Shown here piece by piece: positions 1 to 5,814 of a DNA stretch of 9,976 nucleotides. The stretch is from contig LKMM01000068.1 of NCBI GenBank assembly GCA_001563885.1, positions 1-9,976 of the forward strand, written 5' to 3'. A model generated the notes under the pieces. It searched no databases. It saw only the letters and a list, made by a program, of their open reading frames with translations, and had not been told where the DNA came from. The DNA comes from Natrialbaceae archaeon B1-Br10_E2g27. GTDB lineage: Archaea > Halobacteriota > Halobacteria > Halobacteriales > Natrialbaceae. A program made the translations under genes and the position numbers. Every line of letters begins with the position of its first letter. Positions within the stretch are counted from its first letter, which is position 1.

Positions 1-7
1 ATCTGTC

Positions 8-190
8 ATGCCACCGAATGGATACAACAGTCTGACCGTCTCTGACGAAGTGATGGAGCAACTCGCCCTGGTAATGGCTGAATACGACTGTGACAGTTGG
101 TCAGATGCGATCGGGACTGCCACAGCCATCGCTCTTGAGCGTGATGAAGCAGAGTTGGCGCAGATTCTTGCAAATCAGTTGTCAGATTGA
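8..190 (+). CDS. Small ribbon-helix-helix-like hypothetical protein
   Basis: Predicted 60-residue acidic protein of unknown function. Residues 8-14 (SLTVSDE) form a short hydrophobic strand followed by two predicted helices (about 14-25 and 30-58). This resembles the ribbon-helix-helix fold of small haloarchaeal DNA-binding proteins and VapB-type antitoxins, but the match is only to the general pattern. There is no cysteine pair and no membrane segment. The start is taken at the first ATG in the window; the frame stays open to the window edge, so a longer protein starting upstream cannot be excluded. No toxin-like partner follows: the next gene is dhaK about 230 nt downstream. Whether it has a partner upstream or regulates the dha operon cannot be judged here. 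Confidence 0.55.
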   Translation: MPPNGYNSLTVSDEVMEQLALVMAEYDCDSWSDAIGTATAIALERDEAELAQILANQLSD

Positions 191-216
191 CTGAGTGAAC
201 CAACGATCACCCGAAA

Positions 217-250
217 TTTTACTGTAAGATATAGCTATATTACTGTAAAA
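217..250. promoter_or_regulatory. 34-bp AT-rich dyad with two TTACTGTAA boxes
   Basis: The arms at 217-227 and 240-250 are inverted repeats (TTTTACTGTAA / TTACTGTAAAA) with one central mismatch. Between them lies the 12-bp perfect palindrome ATATAGCTATAT (229-240). Because TTACNGTAA is itself symmetric, the same boxes also read as direct repeats spaced exactly 21 bp, two helical turns. This is the most AT-rich patch around the dha operon. It is a good candidate for a dimeric regulator's operator, and its AT-rich core could hold a TATA box for a long-leader dhaK transcript. It lies about 170 nt upstream of dhaK and 27 nt past the small upstream gene. Function is inferred from symmetry only. 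Confidence 0.5.
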
Positions 251-289
251 TCTCGCTATTGAGGCGATTAAACACCGGAAGTACTGCTA

Positions 290-316
290 GTCGTCGGTGA
301 GACCCCCACCGACGGC
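290..316 (+). other. GC-rich hairpin in the dhaK upstream region
   Basis: Positions 290-299 pair with 307-316 (10-bp stem, one G-T/U wobble), around a 7-nt loop AGACCCC. The core GTCGGTG/CACCGAC is perfect. It lies between the AT-rich dyad and dhaK. It could end transcription of the small upstream gene or be a structured element in a long dhaK leader. No T-tract follows it on the + strand, which weakens the terminator reading. Confidence 0.4.
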
Positions 317-375
317 AGTCGTCGTGAGGAACTAGTTTCAGACAAAAACGAACGTCTCGGTTGCTGTAACGCCGA

Positions 376-391
376 GCAAGGGTTATCTTGC
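376..391 (+). promoter_or_regulatory. TATA-like box inside an inverted repeat, proximal dhaK promoter
   Basis: The inverted repeat GCAAG (376-380) / CTTGC (387-391) surrounds GGTTAT, giving a TTATCT-like element centred near 386, about 32 nt before the dhaK ATG. A transcript starting about 26 nt downstream would have a leader of only a few nucleotides, which suits haloarchaeal practice. The symmetry around the box suggests an operator that could block TBP/TFB binding. The box is a weak match to a haloarchaeal TATA element, so the distal AT-rich site at 217-250 is an alternative promoter. Confidence 0.35.
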
Positions 392-417
392 CATGTAACC
401 ACACCCCATGTAGGATC

Positions 418-1416
418 ATGAAGAAATTGATCAACGATCCGGACGCTGTCGTCGACGAGATGATCGAGGGGATGTGTACCGCCCACGACTTCCGGCGACT
501 CGAGGGAACGACGGTCGTTGTGCGAGCCGACGCTCCACTCGAGGGAAAAGTCGGGATCGTCTCCGGCGGCGGGAGCGGTCACGAACCGACGCACGCTGGC
601 TTCATCGGTGACGGGATGCTCGATGGGGCGGCTGCGGGAGAGGTGTTTACCTCGCCGACGGCTGATCAGATAAGCGAGATGATCCAGGCCTGTGACGGCG
701 GTGAAGGCGTCTTCTGTGTGATCAAAAACTACGAAGGTGACGTGATGAACTTCGAGACGGCGATGGAGATGGCCGAGATGGAAGCCGAGACAGAGGTGGA
801 GTCTGTCGTCGTCGACGACGACGTTGCCGTCGAGGACTCGCTGTATACGTCGGGTCGTCGCGGCGTCGCCGGCACCATCTTTGTTCACAAGGTCGCCGGC
901 GCGATGGCCCACCAGGGTGGTGGTCTTTCGGAAATCAAACGCGTCGCAGCAAAAGCCAACGAACACGTCGGCACGATGGGGATGGCGCTGACCTCCTGTG
1001 TCACCCCCGAGAAAGGCGAGCCAACCTTCGAGTTGAGCGCTGAAGAGGTCGAACTCGGCATCGGCATCCACGGCGAACCAGGAACTGAACGCACGGACGT
1101 CATGTCCGCCGACGAAATCGCAGATCATCTCACCGAGGCTGTCCTCGAGGATCTCGATCTCGAGGGGGGCACGGAGGTTGTAACGATGGTCAACGGGATG
1201 GGTGGGACGCCGCTGATGGAACTGTACGTCGTCAATCGTCGGGTCCAAGAGATCGTCGGCGAGGCCGGTCTCGAGGTCTGGGACGAACGCGTCGGCGATT
1301 ACATGACCTCACTCGACATGATGGGCTGTTCGATCACCGTACTCGAACTCGACGACGAATTAAAAGAGTTGCTCGCGTATCCCGCCGAAACGCCCGGGCT
1401 GACGGTGGTCGAGTAA
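418..1416 (+). CDS. dhaK: PTS-type dihydroxyacetone kinase subunit DhaK
   Basis: The substrate-binding subunit of the DhaKLM kinase, which converts dihydroxyacetone to dihydroxyacetone phosphate for glycolysis or gluconeogenesis in the cytoplasm. The protein has 332 residues, near the usual family length. The sequence shows SGGGSGHEP (49-57, His55), NYEGDVMNF (104-112, Asp108) and GIGIHGEPG (214-222, His218). By family knowledge the last histidine forms the covalent hemiaminal with dihydroxyacetone, and the earlier His and Asp assist catalysis. The start is the ATG at 418, because the protein then begins MKKLINDP as in haloarchaeal DhaK. An in-frame TTG at 388 would add an unconserved extension. 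A short AGGA (412-415) is too close to the ATG to be a convincing ribosome site, so the mRNA may be leaderless or nearly so. It heads an operon with dhaL 3 nt downstream. Confidence 0.96.
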   Translation: MKKLINDPDAVVDEMIEGMCTAHDFRRLEGTTVVVRADAPLEGKVGIVSGGGSGHEPTHAGFIGDGMLDGAAAGEVFTSPTADQISEMIQACDGGEGVFCVIKNYEGDVMNFETAMEMAEMEAETEVESVVVDDDVAVEDSLYTSGRRGVAGTIFVHKVAGAMAHQGGGLSEIKRVAAKANEHVGTMGMALTSCVTPEKGEPTFELSAEEVELGIGIHGEPGTERTDVMSADEIADHLTEAVLEDLDLEGGTEVVTMVNGMGGTPLMELYVVNRRVQEIVGEAGLEVWDERVGDYMTSLDMMGCSITVLELDDELKELLAYPAETPGLTVVE

Positions 1417-1419
1417 TCG

Positions 1420-2205
1420 ATGACCGACGACTCGATCGACCTCGAAACCCAGGCCGACGCGGTTCGTGAGGCTGTCCGGGCGGCGGACGACCGAATCGCT
1501 GACAAAAAAGCATCCCTCACAGAACTCGATTCCGCCATTGGCGACGCCGACCACGGCGCGAATATGACCCGTGGGTTCGGGAAGGCCACGGAGCAACTCG
1601 AGGAGACCGACGACCACCCGGCGGACGTCGTCAAGACGACTGGCGTCGCGCTTGTCTCGGCCGTCGGCGGTGCCTCTGGCCCCCTCTATGGAGGCTCGCT
1701 GATGAAAGCCAGCCAGGAACTCGAGGACGGACTGACACCGGAGACGACGGTCGCGTTCGCCGAACGCTACCTCGAGACCGTCGAGAGCCGCGGGAAGGCC
1801 TCGCTTGGAGATAAGACGATGGTCGATGCACTCACGCCGGCAGTTCACACCTACAAGAAGTCGATCGAGGTCGATGGCTGCGCCCCTCTCGAGGCACTCG
1901 GCAAAGCCGTCGACGCCGCCCGCCGTGGCGTGGAGTTTACCACCCCGCTGCGGGCAAAAAAGGGCCGAGCCTCCTATCTGGGCTGGCGGTCAGTCGGCCA
2001 TCAGGATCCCGGCGCAACGAGCACGCTCATATTGCTCGAGGAACTGCTCGCCGTCGCGACCGAGCATCTAGACGGCGAGGTCGACGTCGACGCCGAAGCC
2101 GAGGTCGACCCCGAGGAACTCGAGACATCGGTCGCCGACGATCCAGAGGCAACTGGCGAGGACGTCTCGACGAGCGATGACCTCCCGGCCGACGGAGGCG
2201 ACTGA
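1420..2205 (+). CDS. dhaL: PTS-type dihydroxyacetone kinase subunit DhaL
   Basis: The nucleotide-binding subunit: it holds ADP/ATP with magnesium, is rephosphorylated by DhaM, and passes the phosphate to dihydroxyacetone bound on DhaK. Visible signatures are LDSAIGDADHGANM (36-49, with Asp37, Asp42 and Asp44 as the metal-ligand set), GGASGPLYG (83-91), GDKTMVD (130-136), RASYLG (183-188) and GHQDPGA (193-199). The predicted protein has 261 residues. The DhaL fold appears to end near residue 215, and the remaining 45 or so residues form a very acidic, low-complexity tail (DVDAEAEVD, GEDVSTSDD), longer than in bacterial DhaL. The ATG follows the dhaK stop by 3 nt, and the stop overlaps the dhaM ATG by one base (TGATG). 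This indicates translational coupling within one transcript. Confidence 0.95.
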   Translation: MTDDSIDLETQADAVREAVRAADDRIADKKASLTELDSAIGDADHGANMTRGFGKATEQLEETDDHPADVVKTTGVALVSAVGGASGPLYGGSLMKASQELEDGLTPETTVAFAERYLETVESRGKASLGDKTMVDALTPAVHTYKKSIEVDGCAPLEALGKAVDAARRGVEFTTPLRAKKGRASYLGWRSVGHQDPGATSTLILLEELLAVATEHLDGEVDVDAEAEVDPEELETSVADDPEATGEDVSTSDDLPADGGD

Positions 2206-2594
2206 TGGTCGGACTCGTCGTCGTCTCCCACAGCGTCCAGGCCGCCACAGGCATCCGCGAGATTGCCCTCGAGATGGGTGGGGACGTGCCGATCGAAGCG
2301 GTGGGCGGCACCGACGACGGCCGTATCGGGACGACGCCCGGACCGATCGAAGCGGCGATCGAACGCCTCACAGCGGACGGCCACGACGTTCTCGTGATCG
2401 CCGACCTCGGCAGCGCCGTCATGAACGCCGAACTCGCAATCGAAGCGGTCGATGTCGATTGTGCGGTCACCATCGCCGACGCACCGATACTCGAGGGGAC
2501 GCTCAACGCGGCTGTGACGGCGTCGGGATCGGGAGCGACGCTCGAGTCGGCACTCGAGGCCGCCGAGAGCGCCGGTGAAATCTCGAAGCTGTAG
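2205..2594 (+). CDS. dhaM: PTS-type dihydroxyacetone kinase phosphotransferase subunit DhaM
   Basis: A 129-residue EIIA-mannose-like phosphoryl carrier. His9 in VVVSHS (5-10) is the expected phosphorylation site. GGTDDGRIGTT (34-44) and ADLGSAVMNAE (66-76) match the conserved loop regions of the family. It takes phosphate from HPr and hands it to the ADP held by DhaL. Unlike the multidomain E. coli DhaM it lacks the fused HPr and EI-like domains, so it depends on separate ptsH and ptsI products. Neither is in this window. It is the last gene of the operon; the next gene, encoding the uS14-like protein, is on the opposite strand, with a structured repeat between the two 3' ends. Confidence 0.94.
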   Translation: MVGLVVVSHSVQAATGIREIALEMGGDVPIEAVGGTDDGRIGTTPGPIEAAIERLTADGHDVLVIADLGSAVMNAELAIEAVDVDCAVTIADAPILEGTLNAAVTASGSGATLESALEAAESAGEISKL

Positions 2595-2622
2595 TGTGGC
2601 CCAATCGGTCGCCGTCGTGTGT

Positions 2623-2700
2623 TCATACTATCGGACGGAACTATGTGAAGATTTTCGCCACTCCGGGGCGGCGATTTACGACGGACGTCCGGCAGTATCA
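2623..2700 (+). repeat. 78-bp structured repeat, copy 1 (inverted relative to copy 2)
   Basis: The element has imperfect terminal inverted repeats: TCATACTATCGGAC at the left end and the complement of TGATACTGCCGGAC at the right. Inside is a smaller hairpin: TCGCC/GGCGA arms, an A-C mismatch, then a short GC stem with a CCGG loop. It aligns with the reverse complement of 4212-4283 at about 60 of 72 positions plus a 6-nt gap. It lies 28 nt after the dhaM stop, and its right end supplies the TGA stop of the uS14-like gene. This placement between convergent 3' ends suits a bidirectional terminator or a MITE/REP-like element. No transposase gene is nearby, and no target-site duplication is evident. 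Confidence 0.8.
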
Positions 2701-2862
2701 GTCGTATTTTTTGAATCCCATATCACGAGCCATCTCCCGAAACGACTGGCGTGAGAGCCAGATGCCGTATTTGCCGACCAGGCCCTGTTTGCGCCCCGTC
2801 GCTCGACAGACTCGTTTGTGTCCCGTTTGTTCCTCCGCAGTGTCGGTGTCTTCGTCGACCAT
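2698..2862 (-). CDS. Ribosomal protein uS14 paralogue lacking most zinc ligands
   Basis: A 54-residue protein recognisable as archaeal ribosomal protein uS14 (S14P) from its core GRKQGLVGKYGIWLSRQSF (23-41) and its C-terminus MARDMGFKKYD. Canonical haloarchaeal S14 carries CxxC...CRQC and binds zinc. Here only the first cysteine remains (Cys19); the other three positions are Thr22, Ser37 and Ser40. The N-terminal 16 residues are acidic, as usual in haloarchaea. The length is close to that of normal haloarchaeal S14. The reading frame is intact, so this looks like a maintained zinc-independent paralogue rather than obvious debris, though a decaying copy is possible. The usual ribosomal operon neighbours (L5, S8) are absent. 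A TATA-like stretch about 28 nt upstream of the ATG lies inside a perfect inverted repeat. A GAGGG (2873-2877) is a possible ribosome site. The stop codon is the first three bases of the adjoining repeat. Confidence 0.82.
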   Translation of the reverse strand: MVDEDTDTAEEQTGHKRVCRATGRKQGLVGKYGIWLSRQSFREMARDMGFKKYD

Positions 2863-2883
2863 CTGTGCGTACCCTCTCCGTCC

Positions 2884-2897
2884 ACAGTAAAAACTGT
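2884..2897 (-). promoter_or_regulatory. Promoter/operator of the uS14-like gene
   Basis: ACAGT (2884-2888) and ACTGT (2893-2897) form a perfect 5-bp inverted repeat around AAAA. On the minus strand the centre reads AGTTTTTACTG, an AT-rich TATA-like element about 28 nt before the ATG at 2862, the spacing expected for a nearly leaderless haloarchaeal mRNA. A repressor bound here would cover the TATA box. The word TTTTACTGT is shared with the left arm of the dyad upstream of dhaK (217-225). The site also lies in the 108-bp divergent region shared with the flavoprotein gene at 2971. Confidence 0.45.
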
Positions 2898-2947
2898 TAT
2901 CAACGATATCGGACGAAGTAGCTGTAGTTATTATTTTTGTAGATAGA

Positions 2948-2955
2948 TTTATTAA
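2948..2955 (+). promoter_or_regulatory. TATA box for the plus-strand flavoprotein gene
   Basis: TTTATTAA in an AT-rich stretch (2926-2956) is a good match to a haloarchaeal TATA box. Its centre is about 28 nt before the ATG at 2980 and about 19 nt before the ATG at 2971. Taken alone it favours leaderless translation from 2980. A second AT stretch, TTATTATT (2928-2935), could instead serve the start at 2971. Confidence 0.5.
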
Positions 2956-2970
2956 TCACGGACAAAATCG

Positions 2971-4236
2971 ATGAGACAGATGTCGAACGGTCAGACACCA
3001 CAGACCCTCGAGTGTGCGATCGTTGGCGGCGGTATCCACGGAACGATCCTTGCCCAGCGGCTGCTCGAGGAGACGCCACTCGAACAGTCGGCGCTCGCAA
3101 TTTTTGACCCACACGATCGGCTCCTCGAGTCGTTTCGCCGGAAGGGTCGTGCCTGCGGGATGGACACACTCCGGTCGACGTTCGTCCATCACGTCGGCAC
3201 CGAGGCGTTCGGCCTCGAGCGTTTCGCCGAGGCTGCCAGCCGCGAAGACGAGTTCGTCGAGACCGTCGACTACCCACCGCGGCCCTCACTGGAGTTGTTT
3301 CTCGACCACGCCACGTCGGTGATCGATCGCACGGACCTCGAGTCGGTCCACCTCCAGGCGAGCGTCGGCCGGATCACAGAACGCAAAACGGGCGACCTTC
3401 GCCTCGAGACCACAGCGGGTCCGGTCGACGCTCGCCGGTGCGTGCTGGCGATCGGTCACGGCGACCGGTATCGGTGGCCCGAGTGGGCCCGCTCGCTCGA
3501 GCACACGGCCCACGTCTGGGATGGCTTCGACCCGACCGCAGCGGTCGATCGAACGATCGTCGTCGGCAGCGGGATCACGGCCGTCCGGCTTGCGTGCTCG
3601 CTAAGCGAAACCCAGTCGGTGACCCTGCTCACCCGGAGGCCGCTCGAGTGGGAGGTCGCCGAGGCTGATCCACCGTGGATCACCTGGTCGCATATCGAGG
3701 AACAGCTACACCACCTGCCGCCGGGCTCTGCGGCCCGCCTCGAGGTCGTCGACGCCGCCCGCCACACTGCGACGGTGCCGCCGTATCTCTACAGCGAACT
3801 CGAGAGCCAACTCGAGTCGGGACGACTCGCGATCGAACAGGGCGAAATCAGGGAGGCGACAGCCGACGATACGAGTGTCGAACTTACCCTCGAGCACCAC
3901 GCCCGACTGGATGGCGATCGGATCGTCCTCGCGACGGGGTTCGAACCGCCGTTCGATCACCCGTTCGTCGAGGGCATCGTCGCCGACCTGGAACTCGAGC
4001 AAGGCCATGCGGAGATGCCCGTCCTCGAAGATGAGACCCTCGCCTGGCGGCGGATCGATGGGACCGCCTCGCCGCTTTATGTCTCGGGTGCGCTTGCACT
4101 CGGGACCGTTGGCCCCTACGCGCCGAACATTCCGGGAGCCAGACGCACCGGGGACCGCATTACGAGGGCCATCTCGAGTGCAATGGCGGGCGACGAACGT
4201 CCACCCGTCTCTCATACTTCCGGACGTTCGTCGTGA
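2971..4236 (+). CDS. FAD/NAD(P)-binding oxidoreductase (SidA/YdhS-like), paralogue 1
   Basis: A 421-residue cytoplasmic flavoprotein with two Rossmann motifs: GGGIHG (19-24) near the N-terminus for FAD, and GSGITA (199-204) for NAD(P)H, followed by TRR (221-223) that could contact the NADPH phosphate. An ATGF motif (321-324) and a C-terminal GPYAPNIPGARR (381-392) complete the flavin site. The overall plan is like the SidA/IucD N-hydroxylating monooxygenases and the uncharacterised YdhS-type FAD/NAD(P)-binding proteins, with a conserved LRSTFVHHVG (67-76). The substrate is unknown. It is clearly paralogous to the facing gene at 4281-5537 (shared HHVG, PVDARRCVLA/PVSSRWCVLA, VWDGFDP, PPYL/PPYV). 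The second in-frame ATG at 2980 agrees better with the TATA box. The last eight residues and the stop are encoded inside repeat copy 2, so the natural C-terminus may have been reshaped by that element. Confidence 0.85.
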   Translation: MRQMSNGQTPQTLECAIVGGGIHGTILAQRLLEETPLEQSALAIFDPHDRLLESFRRKGRACGMDTLRSTFVHHVGTEAFGLERFAEAASREDEFVETVDYPPRPSLELFLDHATSVIDRTDLESVHLQASVGRITERKTGDLRLETTAGPVDARRCVLAIGHGDRYRWPEWARSLEHTAHVWDGFDPTAAVDRTIVVGSGITAVRLACSLSETQSVTLLTRRPLEWEVAEADPPWITWSHIEEQLHHLPPGSAARLEVVDAARHTATVPPYLYSELESQLESGRLAIEQGEIREATADDTSVELTLEHHARLDGDRIVLATGFEPPFDHPFVEGIVADLELEQGHAEMPVLEDETLAWRRIDGTASPLYVSGALALGTVGPYAPNIPGARRTGDRITRAISSAMAGDERPPVSHTSGRSS

Positions 4237-4283
4237 ATCGCTGCCCCAGGGCGGCGATCACACAGTTCCGTCCAATAGTATCA
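4212..4283 (-). repeat. 72-bp structured repeat, copy 2 (inverted relative to copy 1)
   Basis: Read on the minus strand it begins TGATACTATTGGACGGAAC and ends in the complement of TCATACTTCCGGAC, so its ends can pair over about 14 positions with mismatches and wobbles. Its centre forms a near-perfect hairpin: ATCGC/GCGAT arms, one C-A mismatch, then GCCC/GGGC. It matches copy 1 at about 83% of aligned positions. The TGA at its minus-strand start is the stop of the second flavoprotein gene. A TGA inside it, on the plus strand at 4234-4236, is the stop of the first. It spans the whole 44-nt gap between these convergent genes, so it is probably part of both 3' ends. Confidence 0.8.
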
Positions 4284-5537
4284 GTCGACGGACTGAGCTC
4301 GAGGGCTGGACGTGGGTGTCGATAGCTGAGATTCGAAATCGTCGGCTTCGAGTGCCTCGAGAAGCAATCTCCCTGCCCGACGCGCACCGATGACGTTCCG
4401 GGCGAACGGGCCGAGTACCTGCTGGGCCCCGACCCCGGAGACCACAACCCGTGAGCGTGTGCCGTCAGTTCGCAGCCAGCGCAGCGTCTCGTCATCGAGC
4501 GCCGGCGCACCTCGATAGCCCGTCTGCAGTGGCGCACGCTCGCGTAGTCGCTCGAAGAGCTGACAGTCGTATGGCGACCCAAAGCCAGTCGCCAGCACGA
4601 GCTGATCGAGACAACACGCAGTGTCGTTTTCGCAGGTGACGACGACGGTCCCGCCAGCCTCCGTCGCAACCGTAATCTCGGTTTCCTCGAGTGTGACCTG
4701 GCCATCCTCGATAGCCTGGCGAAGCCGCCGAAAGACGTACGGCGGCATCGTGCCGTCGTACCGAGCGTTCGTGACGAGGCGTTCTCGCTTCCGGGATGCC
4801 GGGGGGAGGTCGTGTAACTCCTCGACGACGCTCGAGAAATGCATCCAGTCGGTGCTCGCCTCGAGCGTTTCGACCCGAAAGGGGCTGCGGACGAACATCG
4901 TCACGTCCCGACCGGGCTGGGCAAGCCTGGTCGCGAGTTGGCCGGCGGTGATCCCGCCGCCGACGATTCCGACCGCATCCCGCTCACCGACCGTCTCGGG
5001 GTCGAACCCGTCCCAGACGTGGTTCACCGGTGTGTCGGCTGGCAACTCCTCTGCCCATTCCGGGACTGTATACGAGCCACCGTGACCGACCGCGAGCACA
5101 CACCACCGACTCGAGACCGGGCCGGCGGTCGTCTCAATGTGCACTCGATCACCCTCGTCGACGATGTCCGTTGCCCGCGTCTCACAGACGAGTGACTCGA
5201 GATCGTACCGATCACAGACCCACTCGGCATGGTCGAAAAACAGCGACACTGTCGGACGGTCCGCGCCAAAGTCGCTCGGACGCAGTTCGTCCATCCGCCC
5301 GTTCGAGCGGGCGAAATCGCGAAGAGAGAACGGATCGTAGCCGACGTGATGGACGTACGGCGATCGGAGTTCGACCATCCCACACTGGCGACACTGTCGG
5401 CGAAAGCGGGCGAGCAACCCCGCTGGCTCTATGAGACACAGCTCCTCCCGTTCGACGAGATCGGACTCGAGGAGGCAGACTGCGAGATGAACGCCGTGGA
5501 CGCCGCCGCCGACGATGGTAACTGTCGTCTCGGTCAT
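4281..5537 (-). CDS. FAD/NAD(P)-binding oxidoreductase (SidA/YdhS-like), paralogue 2
   Basis: A 418-residue flavoprotein of the same family as the facing gene. GGGVHG (10-15) is the FAD dinucleotide motif, GGGITA (193-198) the second Rossmann motif, ATGF (316-319) the flavin-site signature, and GPFARNVIGARR (376-387) the C-terminal FAD-contact segment. The family block LRSPYVHHVG is at 57-66. It probably uses NAD(P)H and oxygen or another acceptor; the substrate is unknown. The cysteine content is unusually high for a haloarchaeal protein, with Cys21, 34, 49, 52, 108, 118, 146, 302, 308, 309 and 325, including CRQC at 49-52. The start is the ATG at 5535-5537, placing the first Rossmann motif at the usual distance. 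There is no good TATA box within 30 nt, so the mRNA probably has a leader of 100 nt or more. Confidence 0.85.
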   Translation of the reverse strand: MTETTVTIVGGGVHGVHLAVCLLESDLVEREELCLIEPAGLLARFRRQCRQCGMVELRSPYVHHVGYDPFSLRDFARSNGRMDELRPSDFGADRPTVSLFFDHAEWVCDRYDLESLVCETRATDIVDEGDRVHIETTAGPVSSRWCVLAVGHGGSYTVPEWAEELPADTPVNHVWDGFDPETVGERDAVGIVGGGITAGQLATRLAQPGRDVTMFVRSPFRVETLEASTDWMHFSSVVEELHDLPPASRKRERLVTNARYDGTMPPYVFRRLRQAIEDGQVTLEETEITVATEAGGTVVVTCENDTACCLDQLVLATGFGSPYDCQLFERLRERAPLQTGYRGAPALDDETLRWLRTDGTRSRVVVSGVGAQQVLGPFARNVIGARRAGRLLLEALEADDFESQLSTPTSSPRAQSVD

Positions 5538-5567
5538 CGACTCAACGGCCGGAGATCTCTTTTCGCA

Positions 5568-5593
5568 TCTCGGTTCGTCGTCTCGGTTCGCGT
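5568..5593. repeat. Short tandem repeat in the leader of flavoprotein paralogue 2
   Basis: The 10-mer TCTCGGTTCG occurs at 5568-5577 and again at 5581-5590, a 13-bp period. A looser third match, TCTCGGTCATCG, begins a few bases inside the coding region near 5528. It lies in the probable untranslated leader. It may be a regulatory site or a chance product of the biased composition. Confidence 0.35.
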
Positions 5594-5665
5594 CGACCGG
5601 ACGCAGGGAGCCGGACAGCAGTCGACGTGTCGCCGACGTCGATCTCGGATCAAATCCATTTAGTG

Positions 5666-5694
5666 ATATTATTATCCAACCTCTTTTTAATAAC
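5666..5694 (-). promoter_or_regulatory. AT-rich probable promoter for flavoprotein paralogue 2
   Basis: On the minus strand this reads TTATTAAAAAGAGG followed by GGATAATAATATC. It is the only AT-rich block between the pentapeptide-repeat gene and the flavoprotein start at 5537. Either stretch could be a TATA box, with transcription starting near 5663 or 5645 and a leader of roughly 110-125 nt. The rest of the 277-nt gap (5538-5814) holds no convincing gene. A weak GCCGAC/GTCGGC inverted repeat (5735-5740 / 5761-5766) downstream of the pentapeptide gene may be its terminator. Confidence 0.4.
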
Positions 5695-5814
5695 TTTGGC
5701 TGCGTGCCGGTGATTGTCTTTGCTCGAGTATCCTGCCGACACCATCACTGCCAGGTGAGCGTCGGCGGTGCTCCGAGGGAGGACGGCATCCCGGCAGCGT
5801 CAGTTCATCATAGC

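Noticed and set aside
268..1248. Long minus-strand open frame opposite dhaK
   Set aside because: It is histidine- and arginine-rich, shows no recognisable domain, and mirrors a fully recognisable dhaK. High-GC coding DNA commonly leaves the antisense frame open.
2594..2890. Plus-strand open frame of 98 codons across the dhaM downstream region
   Set aside because: It runs through the repeat and antisense to the recognisable uS14-like gene; the protein is low-complexity and begins at a stop-adjacent ATG without a promoter.
2676..2903. Minus-strand 75-codon frame overlapping the uS14-like gene
   Set aside because: It is another reading frame of the same strand with no family resemblance; the uS14 frame explains the sequence.
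2907..2915. TATCGGACG, matching the start of repeat copy 1, in the divergent promoter region
   Set aside because: The match does not extend into the rest of the element; too short to call a third copy.
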